Positions 26,873 to 36,236 of a stretch of 38,157 nt of DNA are shown here, in pieces. Numbering within the stretch: the first letter of the stretch is position 1; each line of letters opens with the position of its first letter. The DNA is from Bacteroidota bacterium (GTDB lineage Bacteria; Bacteroidota; Ignavibacteria; Kapaibacteriales; UBA2268), in contig JARKQC010000310.1 in the NCBI GenBank assembly GCA_029974985.1, positions 1 to 38,157 of the forward strand, in the 5' to 3' direction. Under the pieces are notes generated by a model. It was given only the letters and a program-made list of their open reading frames with translations, was not told the DNA's origin and ran no database searches. Both the position numbers and the translations under genes were made by a program.

Positions 26873-28465
26873 ATGATAAATTCAAAAATTTATAGATATA
26901 TCCCATTATTGGTAATATTAATTATAATTTTTTATTCGGCATTCGAAATTTTTAATTCTTGTCAAGCAAATTATATTTATCCATTAGATAATTCCTATAT
27001 TCACCTTTCATTAGCAAAAAATTTCTCAAATTATGGAATTTGGGGAGTAACGAAATATGAATTTTCATCAAGTTCATCATCAATATTATTTACTTTAATT
27101 TTATCAATAGTGATGAAAATTTTTGGAAATAACCATTTATATCCTCTTTCGATAAATATTATCTTTTTATATTTTGTTATCTATTTGATTTTTAATAAAT
27201 TTAGACCATTGATATTTTTTGAAAATGCTGAAAAAAAACAAAAAATAATTTCTGGAATTATACTTAGTTCTGTTGTATTAATAATAATTCTGCTTATTCC
27301 AATGGTATTTCTTACTTTAAGCGGAATGGAACACGTACTTCAGATTTTAATAAATTTAATATTTATTAATAGATTAATTATATATTTTGAAAAATTTAGT
27401 AATAAGAATTTTATTTTTCTATTATTTTCATCAATTTTTGTTGGTTTAGTTAGATACGAAGGATTATTTTTAATACTTATTTCACTATTCTTTTTTATTA
27501 TTAAAAATCGCTTCAAAAATGGATTAATTCTTTTAATAATTTCAGTTTTGCCTTTACTAATTTATGGGCTAATTTCAGAAGCCTATGGCTCATTAATAAT
27601 AGCAAATTCAATATTTTTAAAAAGTACAAAACCAGAAAATATTGAGTTTATTGGTATTGTAAAATACGCTTTTTCTTGGATTCCAAATTTAATAAAAGAG
27701 CCTCATTTACTCACGATTTTTATTAGTTCAGCCGCTATTTTATGGCTTAATATTAAATCACATTTATCACTAAAAGATGAAAAAAATTTATGGTTAATTT
27801 TTTCAATCTTTTTAATTATTTTTCATCTTATATTTGCAAAAACGGGTGGAGGATTTAGATATGAGGCTTATATCATTGCTATTGGTCTCATTGGAATATT
27901 TATAAATTTAGTCGAAATAATAAAATTTGGAAATAATCAGCTTAAAAATTCAGTTATTATATTGCTTATTATTTTAATATTTACTTGTGCAGAAAGAGCT
28001 TACAAATCATTTTCAGATATTAAAACAATGTCTCGAAATGTTTATGAACAGCAATATCAAATAGCAAAATTTTTAAAGAAAAATTATAATAATTCAACAG
28101 TTATTTTATCTGATATCGGCTGCACAACATATTTTACAGATATTAAATTAATTGATTTAATGTCTATTGGAAGTATAGAACCAATAAAACTTAGATTAGT
28201 TAATAAATTTAATTCAGAAGAAATAAATAAACTTGCAAAAAGAAAAAATGCAGAAATAGCAATTTTGAATAAAGATTTATTCAAAAATTTAATTCCAAAT
28301 GATTGGATAGAAATAGAAACTTGGAAAAATAATGCTAATTTAGAATATAATATGGATAAAATAACATTTTATTCAGCAAATAGCGAAAACACAGTAATTT
28401 TATTATTCAATTTAGAAGAATTTTCGAAAGAGTTGCCCGAAAATATCGAAATCTTAAATTTTTAG
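26873..28465 (+). CDS. Polytopic membrane protein, GT-C-type glycosyltransferase-like
   Basis: A 530-residue membrane protein with roughly ten transmembrane helices in residues 8-375, then a soluble ~140-residue C-terminal domain. The layout is like lipid-linked-sugar GT-C transferases (GT39/ArnT-like). After the first helix, YIYPLDNSYIHLSLAKNF (35-51) takes the place of the acidic motif in the first periplasmic loop, where many GT-C enzymes have Asp-Asp-x-Tyr. LSGMEHVLQILINL and LVRYEGLFLI are also typical. The C-terminal VILSDIGCTTYFTDIKLIDL segment resembles the periplasmic tail of such proteins. The gene follows the GT2 gene by 39 bases, so the two probably work on the same glycan. The specific substrate cannot be inferred. 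It is very AT-rich with a strong Ile/Asn/Lys bias. Confidence 0.7.
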   Translation: MINSKIYRYIPLLVILIIIFYSAFEIFNSCQANYIYPLDNSYIHLSLAKNFSNYGIWGVTKYEFSSSSSSILFTLILSIVMKIFGNNHLYPLSINIIFLYFVIYLIFNKFRPLIFFENAEKKQKIISGIILSSVVLIIILLIPMVFLTLSGMEHVLQILINLIFINRLIIYFEKFSNKNFIFLLFSSIFVGLVRYEGLFLILISLFFFIIKNRFKNGLILLIISVLPLLIYGLISEAYGSLIIANSIFLKSTKPENIEFIGIVKYAFSWIPNLIKEPHLLTIFISSAAILWLNIKSHLSLKDEKNLWLIFSIFLIIFHLIFAKTGGGFRYEAYIIAIGLIGIFINLVEIIKFGNNQLKNSVIILLIILIFTCAERAYKSFSDIKTMSRNVYEQQYQIAKFLKKNYNNSTVILSDIGCTTYFTDIKLIDLMSIGSIEPIKLRLVNKFNSEEINKLAKRKNAEIAILNKDLFKNLIPNDWIEIETWKNNANLEYNMDKITFYSANSENTVILLFNLEEFSKELPENIEILNF

Positions 28466-28572
28466 TTAAATTTTAAATAGTTGAAAAAATTAAATTAATC
28501 AATTAATTTATATAGCACTATATTAATTATATAATCGTTTTATTAATGTTATAAAAAAAAGTTTTTTTATAG

Positions 28573-29514
28573 GTGAAAAATTTGGAATTTAAAGATTATT
28601 ACCAAATACTTGGAGTAAACAAAAATGCTACTCAAGATGAAATAAAAAAAATTTATCGAAAATTAGCAAAGCAGTATCATCCAGACTCTAATAAAAGTCC
28701 GGATGCAGAAAAGAAATTTAAAGAAATTAGTGAGGCATATACAGTATTAAGTGACCCAGAAAAAAGACAAAAATATGATACTTTGGGTGCTAATTGGGAT
28801 AAACATCAATCAAGTGGCGGTAGCCAATATGATTTCAATTGGAATGATTATTTTGCTCAAGCACAGAGAAAAGCAAGCGGCACAAGACAAAAAGTAGGTG
28901 ATATATTTGGTGATTCTGGTGGAATTTCTGATTTTTTTGAAAAAATCTTTGGAGGCGGATTTAATGCTGGTGCTAAAACAAGGACTCATACACCTAAAAG
29001 CAAAGGTGAAAATTATAAAACTGAAATTAAAGTTAGTTTAGAAGAAGCTTTTAAAGGGACAAAAAGATTATTATTAATAAACGAACAGAAAATTGAAGTA
29101 AATCTAAAACCCGGTATATATGACGGTCAGAATCTAAAAATCTCTGGTAAAGGAAAAAGCTCAATTGATGGCTCAAATACAGGTGATTTATTAATTAATA
29201 TAAAAGTTGCTGAAGATCAAAAATATAAAAGAATTTCGAATGATTTATATTTAGATATTGAAGTTGATTTTTTGAAAGCTATATTGGGTGGAGAAATCAC
29301 TGTCACGACTTTTGCGGGAAAAGTAAAAGTGAATATTTCACCAATGTCTCAATCAGGGAAAATGCTTAAATTAAAATCTATGGGAATGCCTGAATATAAA
29401 AATCCAGAGAAAAAAGGAGATTTATTTTTAAAAATTAATATTCAAATTCCATCATCATTTACTGATGAAGAATTAAAAATTATTAAACAACTTAATAGTA
29501 TAAAAAAAGTTTAA
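28573..29514 (+). CDS. DnaJ-class co-chaperone, CbpA-like (type II Hsp40)
   Basis: A co-chaperone that stimulates DnaK ATP hydrolysis and delivers clients. The J domain (8-~72) has [13 protein letters not shown], the HPD triad at 36-38, and [13 protein letters not shown] Gly/Phe/Ser-rich linker (~75-145, [10 protein letters not shown]) follows, then two beta-rich client-binding domains (~155-310: [20 protein letters not shown], then [18 protein letters not shown]). The CxxCxGxG zinc fingers of DnaJ itself are absent, so this is the CbpA/DnaJ2 type. The start is a GTG at 28573; a TTG at 28582 is possible. It stands apart from its neighbours by gaps of 107 and 141 bases. Confidence 0.92.
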   Translation: MKNLEFKDYYQILGVNKNATQDEIKKIYRKLAKQYHPDSNKSPDAEKKFKEISEAYTVLSDPEKRQKYDTLGANWDKHQSSGGSQYDFNWNDYFAQAQRKASGTRQKVGDIFGDSGGISDFFEKIFGGGFNAGAKTRTHTPKSKGENYKTEIKVSLEEAFKGTKRLLLINEQKIEVNLKPGIYDGQNLKISGKGKSSIDGSNTGDLLINIKVAEDQKYKRISNDLYLDIEVDFLKAILGGEITVTTFAGKVKVNISPMSQSGKMLKLKSMGMPEYKNPEKKGDLFLKINIQIPSSFTDEELKIIKQLNSIKKV

Positions 29515-29655
29515 AATAAAATTTTTAAAAAAATATAAAATAATAATTAATAAATATAGTTACTAAATTATATTTTAAATAAATTAAAAAATTTATAATA
29601 TAATTTTTAACTTTTGTTAGATAACAGTTAATATAGTTAATATAATGGTATAGTT

Positions 29656-31191
29656 ATGGGATTTAGATCTTTAGAATTAAAAATGAAGACCGATTACGGT
29701 CCAGATGATTTAAAAAATGTTATCCGAAAAATTTGTAAAGTAAGAGACTTTACTTATGTTATAGAAAAACAAAGTCTTGATGGACGCAATCCAATGGAAA
29801 TACATTGGTTGGTGAGACTTACTGTTTCATCACCTGAAATAAAAGGAGGCACAGAGCCTAATTCATCTACTATAAAAGTGCCTTTTAAACGTACTGATAA
29901 AAAAGTCGTAGTTGTTGGTTCGGGGCCAGCTGGATTCTTTGCCGCTTATGTTTGTTTAATGGGAGGACTTGACGTTACTCTTATTGAAATGGGACCTGAT
30001 GTTTACCAGAGAACAAAAGATATAAAAGATTTTGAAAAATCTGGTATATTAAACGATAGAAGTAATTACGCTTATGGCGAAGGCGGGGCCGGTACTTTTT
30101 CCGATGGTAAACTAACTTCGAGAACTAAGTCAATTGCAAAAGAAAAGAGATTTATTTTTGAGCAATATGTTAAAGCAGGCGCTCCCGACGAAATTCTTTA
30201 TTTAGCAAAACCACATTTGGGAAGTAATTTATTACATAAAATCGTTAAAAATTTAAGACAAGATTTTATTGATAGAGGTGGTAATTATATTTTTAATAAT
30301 AAACTCCTTGATTTAAAAATTAAAAATGGTAAAGTAAAATCTGCTGAAACCGAGCAAGGGGTCATTGACGCTGATTACTTTATTATTGCCGTTGGTCATA
30401 GCTCTTATGATACTTATAAAATGCTTATTAACAAAGGTGTAAAATTTGTTACTAAAGATTTTGCTCTCGGAACACGCATCGAGCATTATCAAGAAATAAT
30501 TAATAGAGCAAAATGGCGTACTCCGTCGTTGCCCGGCGTTAAAGCGGCTGATTACTCTCTTACATATAGTTTTGATGAAATGTATTCTGTATATTCTTTC
30601 TGTATGTGTCCGGGTGGAAAAGTTGTGCCTACACCTCCAATTTCTGGGCTAAATATTGTAAACGGAATGAGTAATTATAAGCGTAACTATCCTTTTGCAA
30701 ATTCTGCTATCGTTGCTGGGGTTAATCTTAATTCGCTTGTTGGACGTGAATTTGAGCCACTTGAGTCACTCGAATGGTTATTAAGTTTAGAACGTAAATT
30801 TTATGATTTCTCTAATAGTTACAATGCACCAGCTGTAAAAGTATCTGATTTTCTAAAAGGTCGAACAAGCTCTGATTTTGGCAAATATTCATATCCTTTT
30901 GAATTGGTTAGCGCTGATTTTAGAGAACTTTTCCCACAGAAAATTACCGATTCAATGGCAATGGCTCTAAAAGATTTTATGCATAAAATTTGGGGCTTTG
31001 AAGAAGGCACGATGATGGGATTAGAAAGCAGAACAAGTTCACCAATACAGCTCGTTCGTGATGGAATGCTTTGTGCGGGATTTGATAATTTATATTTTGC
31101 GGGCGAAGGCTCGGGGCTTGCGGGTGGTATCGTTAGTTCTGCCGCCGATGGTATTAAATGCGCTATGGATGTTGTCGAGACTATTCCATAA
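29656..31191 (+). CDS. FAD-dependent oxidoreductase, COG2509 family
   Basis: A predicted flavoprotein dehydrogenase of uncharacterised role. The 511 residues start with a small domain (1-~80: GFRSLELKMKTDYG, then EKQSLDGRNPMEIHW) typical of COG2509. An FAD Rossmann motif VVVVGSGPAGFFAAYV follows (84-99) with an LIEMG end to strand 2. Further on are YGEGGAGTFSDGKLTSRTK, FCMCPGGKVVP (a conserved Cys pair), and the C-terminal FAD-contact segment LYFAGEGSGLAGGIVSSAADG. The family is widespread and suggested to act in tRNA or sulfur-related redox chemistry, but no reaction is proven. It is followed by a strong terminator at 31215-31259. A tandem 9-base direct repeat precedes it (29627-29644). Confidence 0.9.
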   Translation: MGFRSLELKMKTDYGPDDLKNVIRKICKVRDFTYVIEKQSLDGRNPMEIHWLVRLTVSSPEIKGGTEPNSSTIKVPFKRTDKKVVVVGSGPAGFFAAYVCLMGGLDVTLIEMGPDVYQRTKDIKDFEKSGILNDRSNYAYGEGGAGTFSDGKLTSRTKSIAKEKRFIFEQYVKAGAPDEILYLAKPHLGSNLLHKIVKNLRQDFIDRGGNYIFNNKLLDLKIKNGKVKSAETEQGVIDADYFIIAVGHSSYDTYKMLINKGVKFVTKDFALGTRIEHYQEIINRAKWRTPSLPGVKAADYSLTYSFDEMYSVYSFCMCPGGKVVPTPPISGLNIVNGMSNYKRNYPFANSAIVAGVNLNSLVGREFEPLESLEWLLSLERKFYDFSNSYNAPAVKVSDFLKGRTSSDFGKYSYPFELVSADFRELFPQKITDSMAMALKDFMHKIWGFEEGTMMGLESRTSSPIQLVRDGMLCAGFDNLYFAGEGSGLAGGIVSSAADGIKCAMDVVETIP

Positions 31192-31214
31192 TATATTTAT
31201 AAAATATGTATTTT

Positions 31215-31259
31215 AAAGAATCCATTGTTGTAAAAAATTTACAGATGGATTCTTTTTTT
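31215..31259 (+). terminator. Rho-independent terminator after the COG2509 gene
   Basis: An 11-base perfect stem (31215-31225 with 31245-31255) runs into seven Ts. The interior also holds an inverted pair (GTAAA/TTTAC), which would lengthen the hairpin. It begins 24 bases after the stop codon. Confidence 0.8.
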
Positions 31260-31316
31260 AAAATGAGAAAATGAATTTTTAGGAAAATAACTCATTATGC
31301 TTTGGGAGAAAAATAA

Positions 31317-32216
31317 TTGAAAGCTTGGAAAGCCGAGTTTGCATTATTATTAGTTACCTTATTATGGGGTGCTACCTTTCTTTTTACAAAAATTGGACTT
31401 AATGATTGCACGCCATCTACTTTTATTATAATTCGATTTTTTATAGCTATTTCTCTTTCACTAATTTTTTATTCAAAAAGCATTTTCAGTATCCAAAAAG
31501 AAGTCCTTTTACAAGGATTAGTTCTCGGTTTGTTGTTTGGTACTGGATTTGTTTTACAAACCTACGGACTTAAATATACAAGCGTTTCTAAATCCGCATT
31601 TATCACGGGAATGACAGTTCCTATCACACCATTTGTATTCAAATTAATACAAAAATCAAAAATTAATAAATGGTCTAAAATTGGTGTTGTAGTCTCAACA
31701 ATTGGATTATTCATTTTTACCAAACCTGATATTTATAATATAAATTTCGGAGATATTGTAACACTACTTTCTACTGTATTTTGGGCATTTTACATCACTT
31801 TATTAGATAAATATACAAAAGGAAAAAGTGATAAAAATCTTACTTCTCAGCTTGTTGCGATGCAGTTTGTTGCCGCTTTGTTGCCCGCTTTAATTTCGTT
31901 TTTTATTTTTGATTTTAGCAATTTCAAATTTAACCTTTCTAATGATTTGATTATTGCAATTGCTTTTAATGCTGTTATGGCTTCGTTTGTTGCGACATTT
32001 GTTCAAACTAAATTCCAAAGATATACAAGTCCGATAAAAGCGGCATTAATATTCTCACTCGAACCAATATTTGCTAATATTGTTGCTATTATCGTAATTA
32101 ACGAAATTTTATCTTTCAGAGAATACACGGGTGCCACAATATTATTATGCGGACTATTAATTTCCGAAATTGGTCCCTTATTAAAAAAGTTTTTCCCTAA
32201 AATTGAAAAGATTTAG
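31317..32216 (+). CDS. EamA/DMT-superfamily transporter
   Basis: An inner-membrane metabolite exporter of the drug/metabolite transporter superfamily; substrate unknown. The 299 residues hold ten predicted helices in two EamA repeats (~4-135 and ~145-288). The first begins AEFALLLVTLLWGATFLFTK and the second is marked by LLSTVFWAFYITLLDKY and ALIFSLEPIFANIVAIIV, where the PxxA-like helix is typical. The start codon is TTG at 31317, supported by a GGGAG ribosome site 8 bases upstream (31304-31308). A seven-codon ATG mini-ORF (31297-31320) ends across this start as TTGA, which may be chance. The gene is separated from its upstream neighbour by a terminator. Confidence 0.93.
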   Translation: MKAWKAEFALLLVTLLWGATFLFTKIGLNDCTPSTFIIIRFFIAISLSLIFYSKSIFSIQKEVLLQGLVLGLLFGTGFVLQTYGLKYTSVSKSAFITGMTVPITPFVFKLIQKSKINKWSKIGVVVSTIGLFIFTKPDIYNINFGDIVTLLSTVFWAFYITLLDKYTKGKSDKNLTSQLVAMQFVAALLPALISFFIFDFSNFKFNLSNDLIIAIAFNAVMASFVATFVQTKFQRYTSPIKAALIFSLEPIFANIVAIIVINEILSFREYTGATILLCGLLISEIGPLLKKFFPKIEKI

Positions 32217-32282
32217 CTGAAAAAAATATTAATCTAAATTTTCTCTAAAATACTATTAATTCTAAATATGAATAATATTGAT

Positions 32283-32315
32283 ATTGTGATATTAATCAAC
32301 AAATATTTATATTTG
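32283..32315 (+). promoter_or_regulatory. Candidate Bacteroidota-type promoter for the TonB receptor-like gene
   Basis: ATTG at 32283-32286 and TATATTTG at 32308-32315 match the -33 TTG and the -7 TAnnTTTG, 21 bases apart. The expected start near 32322 leaves a ~14-base leader before the ATG at 32336. Confidence 0.42.
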
Positions 32316-32335
32316 TAATCTTATAATTTTACAAA

Positions 32336-34285
32336 ATGAAAATGCGATTTTATTACATCATTATTATTATTTTTTCGATTACGATTTATAGTTTATTTGC
32401 TGAAGAGAAAATAGATTCGAGCAGTATTGAAGCGGACTATCATATTCCCGACTCTTTACTAAGTGTTCCATTAACATCACACGGCAAAATTTTTAATAAT
32501 AATAATCAATTTTTCAGAAAAATAAATAAATGGGATATACAATTACAAAATTATATTACTACAAATGATATAATATCAAAATTTACTCCATTTTATAATC
32601 AACATCTCGGCGGATACTCGACATATAATAGTTTTTCAGCTTTTGGAGCTTCATCGAAAACTATGAGTTTTGCTTATAATGGGCGTAGCGTTTATGATTT
32701 GGAATTAGGTTCGTTTAATCCCGAGCTTTTTCCTACAGAATTATTTGAAAATATTGAGATTTTTGTTGGGTCGAGTGCAGTCGTCTTAGGCGATAATTCC
32801 GCGTCGGTATTAATAAATTATCAAGAAAAAAAGCATAATACTGGAAAACCTTTTACAAAATTATGGTTCGGAAACTCAGGTTATAGTTATTTAGGTGCTG
32901 ATGGAATTTTTTCCCAAAATATAGCACCGAATTTTAATTTTACTTTTGGATTTCGTTCTTATAATTCATCTGCTTGGTTCGAAGATTCTTGGGGAAATAA
33001 TTGGAATGCTCGATTAGTTTTAAGATGGAATCCCGATAATTTAACAAGCATTTCATTAAGTGAAAATTTTAATAATATGGGGGCAAGCACAAGCGGTGGA
33101 ATAGAAATAAAAAATATAAATAATATATTTGATAGAATTTCTGCTGTTCCAAAATTTCAGGGCTTAGACGAGCGTGTTTTTCGTCATGATATTACACTTT
33201 CTGCAACAAGGAAATTAGATAGTTCTGGAAATAATAGTATTGCATTAAACTTATATTTCAGTAATTCTGATTGGGATAGAAGTTCGGGACGAAATATAAA
33301 ATTTGATGACAAAGATACTAATAGAAGAGTGTATAATTATTCAAATCATTATTTGGGAATTGACGGGCGATATGATTTTTCTCCAATAGATGAAATATCG
33401 TTAAAAATTGGTGGAATTGCCGAACTTGATTATTTAGATAAAACATTTCTACATACTAATTTTAATGGCTTATCATCTGCCGTATATGGCTTAGCAACAA
33501 TGAAAATTAGCGATATAATGCTTTTAAGCGGTGGTGCAAGAATTTTCTCAAAATATGGAAATTATGGTTTGAGTTATGGTGCTAAACAAATTACTTATTT
33601 TTCGCAAAAAATGAATCTTATGCTTGATTTATCATATTCTGATAGATTGCCCTTTCCCGTTGAAGGGCTTAAATTGAATAGCGAACAGCATATTTTATTT
33701 CTTGGTGAATTAAATTATAAATTCGAAGATTCTACAAAATTAATTTTTGGCGGATATTTAAGAAGTATTTTTTCTCCAATTTTAGCAAATACCGTAAATA
33801 ACTATACTTATGGAAATTTTTTAGAGTATTTTAATGGAAATAATATCAATCGTTTAGGTGCTTATTTAGAATATTCTCAAAAAATTTTAGGCGATTATAC
33901 AATTATTTTAAAAGGATTATTCCAATTAGGCATTGATAACGAGGGTAATGTAAAGAAAGATTATCCATTATTTAACGCAAATTTAAGATTTTTCTATACT
34001 TATGCAATTGGAAAAAGTCAAATTAGCTTCGGTCTCGAATCGGGCTTTTTAACAAGTTTTACGGGGAATAATTTTTATCCAATACATCGCACATTTTATG
34101 CGGGTGATTACGAAAGTGGCTTTATGACAACGGGCTTAAATACTTTTGCTGAAATTAAACTTGGTAACGCTTTTGTTAAAATTTCATTGAATAATGTTTT
34201 AAATAATCATTATTATTATGTTGCATTAAATCCTATGTTCGAAAGGAATTTCAGACTTAGTGCAAATTGGTCATTTCTCGAATAA
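32336..34285 (+). CDS. TonB-dependent receptor-like outer-membrane protein with plug domain
   Basis: A 649-residue outer-membrane beta-barrel protein. Residues 1-~22 are a signal peptide (Lys/Arg start, Ile-rich core, SLFA end). Residues ~75-165 resemble a plug domain, with GYSTYNSFSAFGASSKTMSF and then LFENIEIFVGSSAVVLGDNS followed by ASVLINYQ; the 'EIxxGxxAxxxGxxAxxxxIN' phrase is characteristic. The remainder is a series of alternating strands (YLGADGIFSQN, FGFRSYNSSAW, SISLSENFNNMG), ending in an aromatic residue near the C-terminus (WSFLE). It is smaller than most SusC/TonB receptors, lacks the carboxypeptidase-regulatory N-terminal domain, and shows no obvious TonB box. It may thus be a porin-like or specialised transporter. 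It is followed after 15 bases by a GT9 gene and is likely cotranscribed with it. Confidence 0.75.
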   Translation: MKMRFYYIIIIIFSITIYSLFAEEKIDSSSIEADYHIPDSLLSVPLTSHGKIFNNNNQFFRKINKWDIQLQNYITTNDIISKFTPFYNQHLGGYSTYNSFSAFGASSKTMSFAYNGRSVYDLELGSFNPELFPTELFENIEIFVGSSAVVLGDNSASVLINYQEKKHNTGKPFTKLWFGNSGYSYLGADGIFSQNIAPNFNFTFGFRSYNSSAWFEDSWGNNWNARLVLRWNPDNLTSISLSENFNNMGASTSGGIEIKNINNIFDRISAVPKFQGLDERVFRHDITLSATRKLDSSGNNSIALNLYFSNSDWDRSSGRNIKFDDKDTNRRVYNYSNHYLGIDGRYDFSPIDEISLKIGGIAELDYLDKTFLHTNFNGLSSAVYGLATMKISDIMLLSGGARIFSKYGNYGLSYGAKQITYFSQKMNLMLDLSYSDRLPFPVEGLKLNSEQHILFLGELNYKFEDSTKLIFGGYLRSIFSPILANTVNNYTYGNFLEYFNGNNINRLGAYLEYSQKILGDYTIILKGLFQLGIDNEGNVKKDYPLFNANLRFFYTYAIGKSQISFGLESGFLTSFTGNNFYPIHRTFYAGDYESGFMTTGLNTFAEIKLGNAFVKISLNNVLNNHYYYVALNPMFERNFRLSANWSFLE

Positions 34286-34300
34286 ATATCAAAAAATATT

Positions 34301-35407
34301 ATGAAATTTCTAAAAAGAATAGAACATTATAATCGCATAATTGCTTATAAAATATTAAAAATTATTCTTAATACTCCGCAAATAGAAATACCTATTCGTA
34401 ATACTAATATAAATAATATATTAATACTTAGGTACGATGCAATTGGGGATATGATCGTTACTATACCAATGATAAGATTGATAAAAACAAATTTTCCGAA
34501 TGCAAAAATTGATATAATCGCGTCGAAAAAAAATTACGATATTGCAAAAAGCGAACCCTCGATAAATAATTGTTATATATATGATAGTTCATTAAAATCA
34601 TTTTTAAAACTGCGTAAATTAAAGAAAAATAAATACGATACAATTATTAGCACTGTATTTAATAAAAAGACAAAAGCAGGGATTATAGCAAAAAATATTA
34701 CTAACAAAAATACATTAATTTTCGCGGAATTAGAAGAGCATAGAAAAAATCTATATTCTGCATTTTTTAATGCACAAGTTAATATTACAAAAGAAAGATA
34801 TAAAAAAAATATGCTCGAAATTTTGTGTATAATGGCATCGCGAATATTTGGATTTAATTTTGATGAAAATGATATTGATAAAAGAATAATTTTTAATGAA
34901 AATTCTAAAAATAAAGCATTAAAATTTTTAGAAGATTATAATATTAAAGAATTTTTTATTTATAATATTTCTGCAGCACAAGATTTTCGAGTTTTATCAA
35001 TAAATAAAAATATCGAAATACTAAGATTTTTACTTAGATATAATAAAAAAATATTAATTTTATCGTCAAAAGAAGATGTTGAAAAATTGAAAACTATAAT
35101 AAATAATCTTAAAAATAGCAATATTATTCAATATCCAACAGACTCAATAGAAGATGTTATGGCAATTGCGTCGAAAGCAAAATTTGTTTTCACACCTGAT
35201 ACTTCTATTGTGCATATAGCCTCATCTTATGATATACCGAGTTTTATACTATTTTCATCACGAACATCATTAATGTCGGATTGGTTGCCTTATAAAACTC
35301 CTTTCGAAAGCGTCATTAGTGAAAACAAAGATTCAATTGAAAATATAGATATAAATATAATTTTTTACAAATTAGATAATTTCCTAAAAAATCAATTAAT
35401 TATCTAA
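34301..35407 (+). CDS. Family 9 glycosyltransferase (heptosyltransferase-like)
   Basis: A GT-B fold transferase resembling ADP-heptose:LPS heptosyltransferases, so probably active on the lipopolysaccharide core. In 368 residues the N-terminal domain begins the GT9 pattern ILILRYDAIGDMIVTIPMIR (40-59; Asp50 aligns with the catalytic Asp of WaaC/WaaF). The C-terminal domain has the donor-site signature FTPDTSIVHIASSY (297-310), followed by PSFILFSSR. Family members use ADP-heptose or related donors; the exact sugar is unknown. It is probably in one transcript with the receptor-like gene (15-base gap). Its 3' end overlaps the converging rlmB by 12 bases, with no terminator in between. The coding sequence is extremely AT- and Lys/Asn/Ile-rich. 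Confidence 0.85.
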   Translation: MKFLKRIEHYNRIIAYKILKIILNTPQIEIPIRNTNINNILILRYDAIGDMIVTIPMIRLIKTNFPNAKIDIIASKKNYDIAKSEPSINNCYIYDSSLKSFLKLRKLKKNKYDTIISTVFNKKTKAGIIAKNITNKNTLIFAELEEHRKNLYSAFFNAQVNITKERYKKNMLEILCIMASRIFGFNFDENDIDKRIIFNENSKNKALKFLEDYNIKEFFIYNISAAQDFRVLSINKNIEILRFLLRYNKKILILSSKEDVEKLKTIINNLKNSNIIQYPTDSIEDVMAIASKAKFVFTPDTSIVHIASSYDIPSFILFSSRTSLMSDWLPYKTPFESVISENKDSIENIDINIIFYKLDNFLKNQLII

Positions 35408-36163
35408 ACTATTTTGTCTTAGCGCCTCATACAAAATTATCGCACAAGAAACCGATGCATTTAACGATTGAATTTTGCCAAGAATTGGAATTTTTACAAA
35501 ATTATCACAATGTTTTTGTAAAGATGGTTTCATACCTTTGCCCTCGTTTCCAATTATAATCGCCGTAGGGCGGTCATAAATCTTAGCTGTATAAGATTGA
35601 TTAGAGTTAAGCGAAGTGCCAATAATCCAAAATCCAGAATCTTTCAATTTTTTTATAGTTTGAATCATATTTACAACTTTACTAACAGGTAAATAGTTAA
35701 GCGCCCCCGCTGACGCCTTTACAGCCGCTGGTGTTACAGGTGATGAATTTCTTTCGGGCAAGATTAATCCTTTTACCCCCGAGCATTCACAAGATCGTGC
35801 TATGGCTCCGAGATTCTGCGGATCGTTAATATCATCTAAAATAACTAAGATTGGAAATTCTGTCGAAGCAAGTGAATTTTCAATCATATCATCAATATCT
35901 TCATAAGAAATAATACTTTTTTGAGCTATTACACCTTGAGTATTAATATCACGCCCAAATATATTATCCGAAAGTGCTTGGAATTTTCTTTTATCATATT
36001 GGGTTACGGGAATTTTCATTTTACGAGCAGTAAGAATGATTTGATCAATTTGTCTGCCTTGTAAACCAAATGAATAATAAACTTTTTCAACATCTTGACC
36101 AGATTTTAACGTTTCTAATACGGCATTTCTGCCATAAATATAAAAATTACTTTCGTTTTGCAT
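35396..36163 (-). CDS. rlmB: TrmH/SpoU-family RNA 2'-O-methyltransferase, RlmB-like
   Basis: Methylates a ribose 2'-OH in RNA using AdoMet; RlmB acts on guanosine 2251 of 23S rRNA. The 255 residues have the N-terminal substrate-binding domain (FYIYGRNAVLETLKSG, 7-22) and the knotted SPOUT domain with all three motifs: NDPQNLGAIARS (113-124), GNEGKGM (205-211) and LNASVSCAI (234-242). This fits RlmB, although closely related tRNA methyltransferases of the same family cannot be excluded. It lies 73 bases after rluA on the same strand and is probably the last gene of a folD-rluA-rlmB unit. It overlaps the converging GT9 gene by 12 bases. Confidence 0.92.
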   Translation of the reverse strand: MQNESNFYIYGRNAVLETLKSGQDVEKVYYSFGLQGRQIDQIILTARKMKIPVTQYDKRKFQALSDNIFGRDINTQGVIAQKSIISYEDIDDMIENSLASTEFPILVILDDINDPQNLGAIARSCECSGVKGLILPERNSSPVTPAAVKASAGALNYLPVSKVVNMIQTIKKLKDSGFWIIGTSLNSNQSYTAKIYDRPTAIIIGNEGKGMKPSLQKHCDNFVKIPILGKIQSLNASVSCAIILYEALRQNSLDN

Positions 36164-36236
36164 ATATTATCTAAATTTAATAAATATTATTCTTAAAAGA
36201 CTTGATTTTTATAAAAAAATTGAAAATATTATAATT

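Noticed and set aside
28495..28530. AT-only inverted repeat (TATAG/CTATA) after the GT-C gene as a terminator.
   Set aside because: The stem is almost entirely A-T with mismatches and no following T tract; it is likely low-complexity chance.
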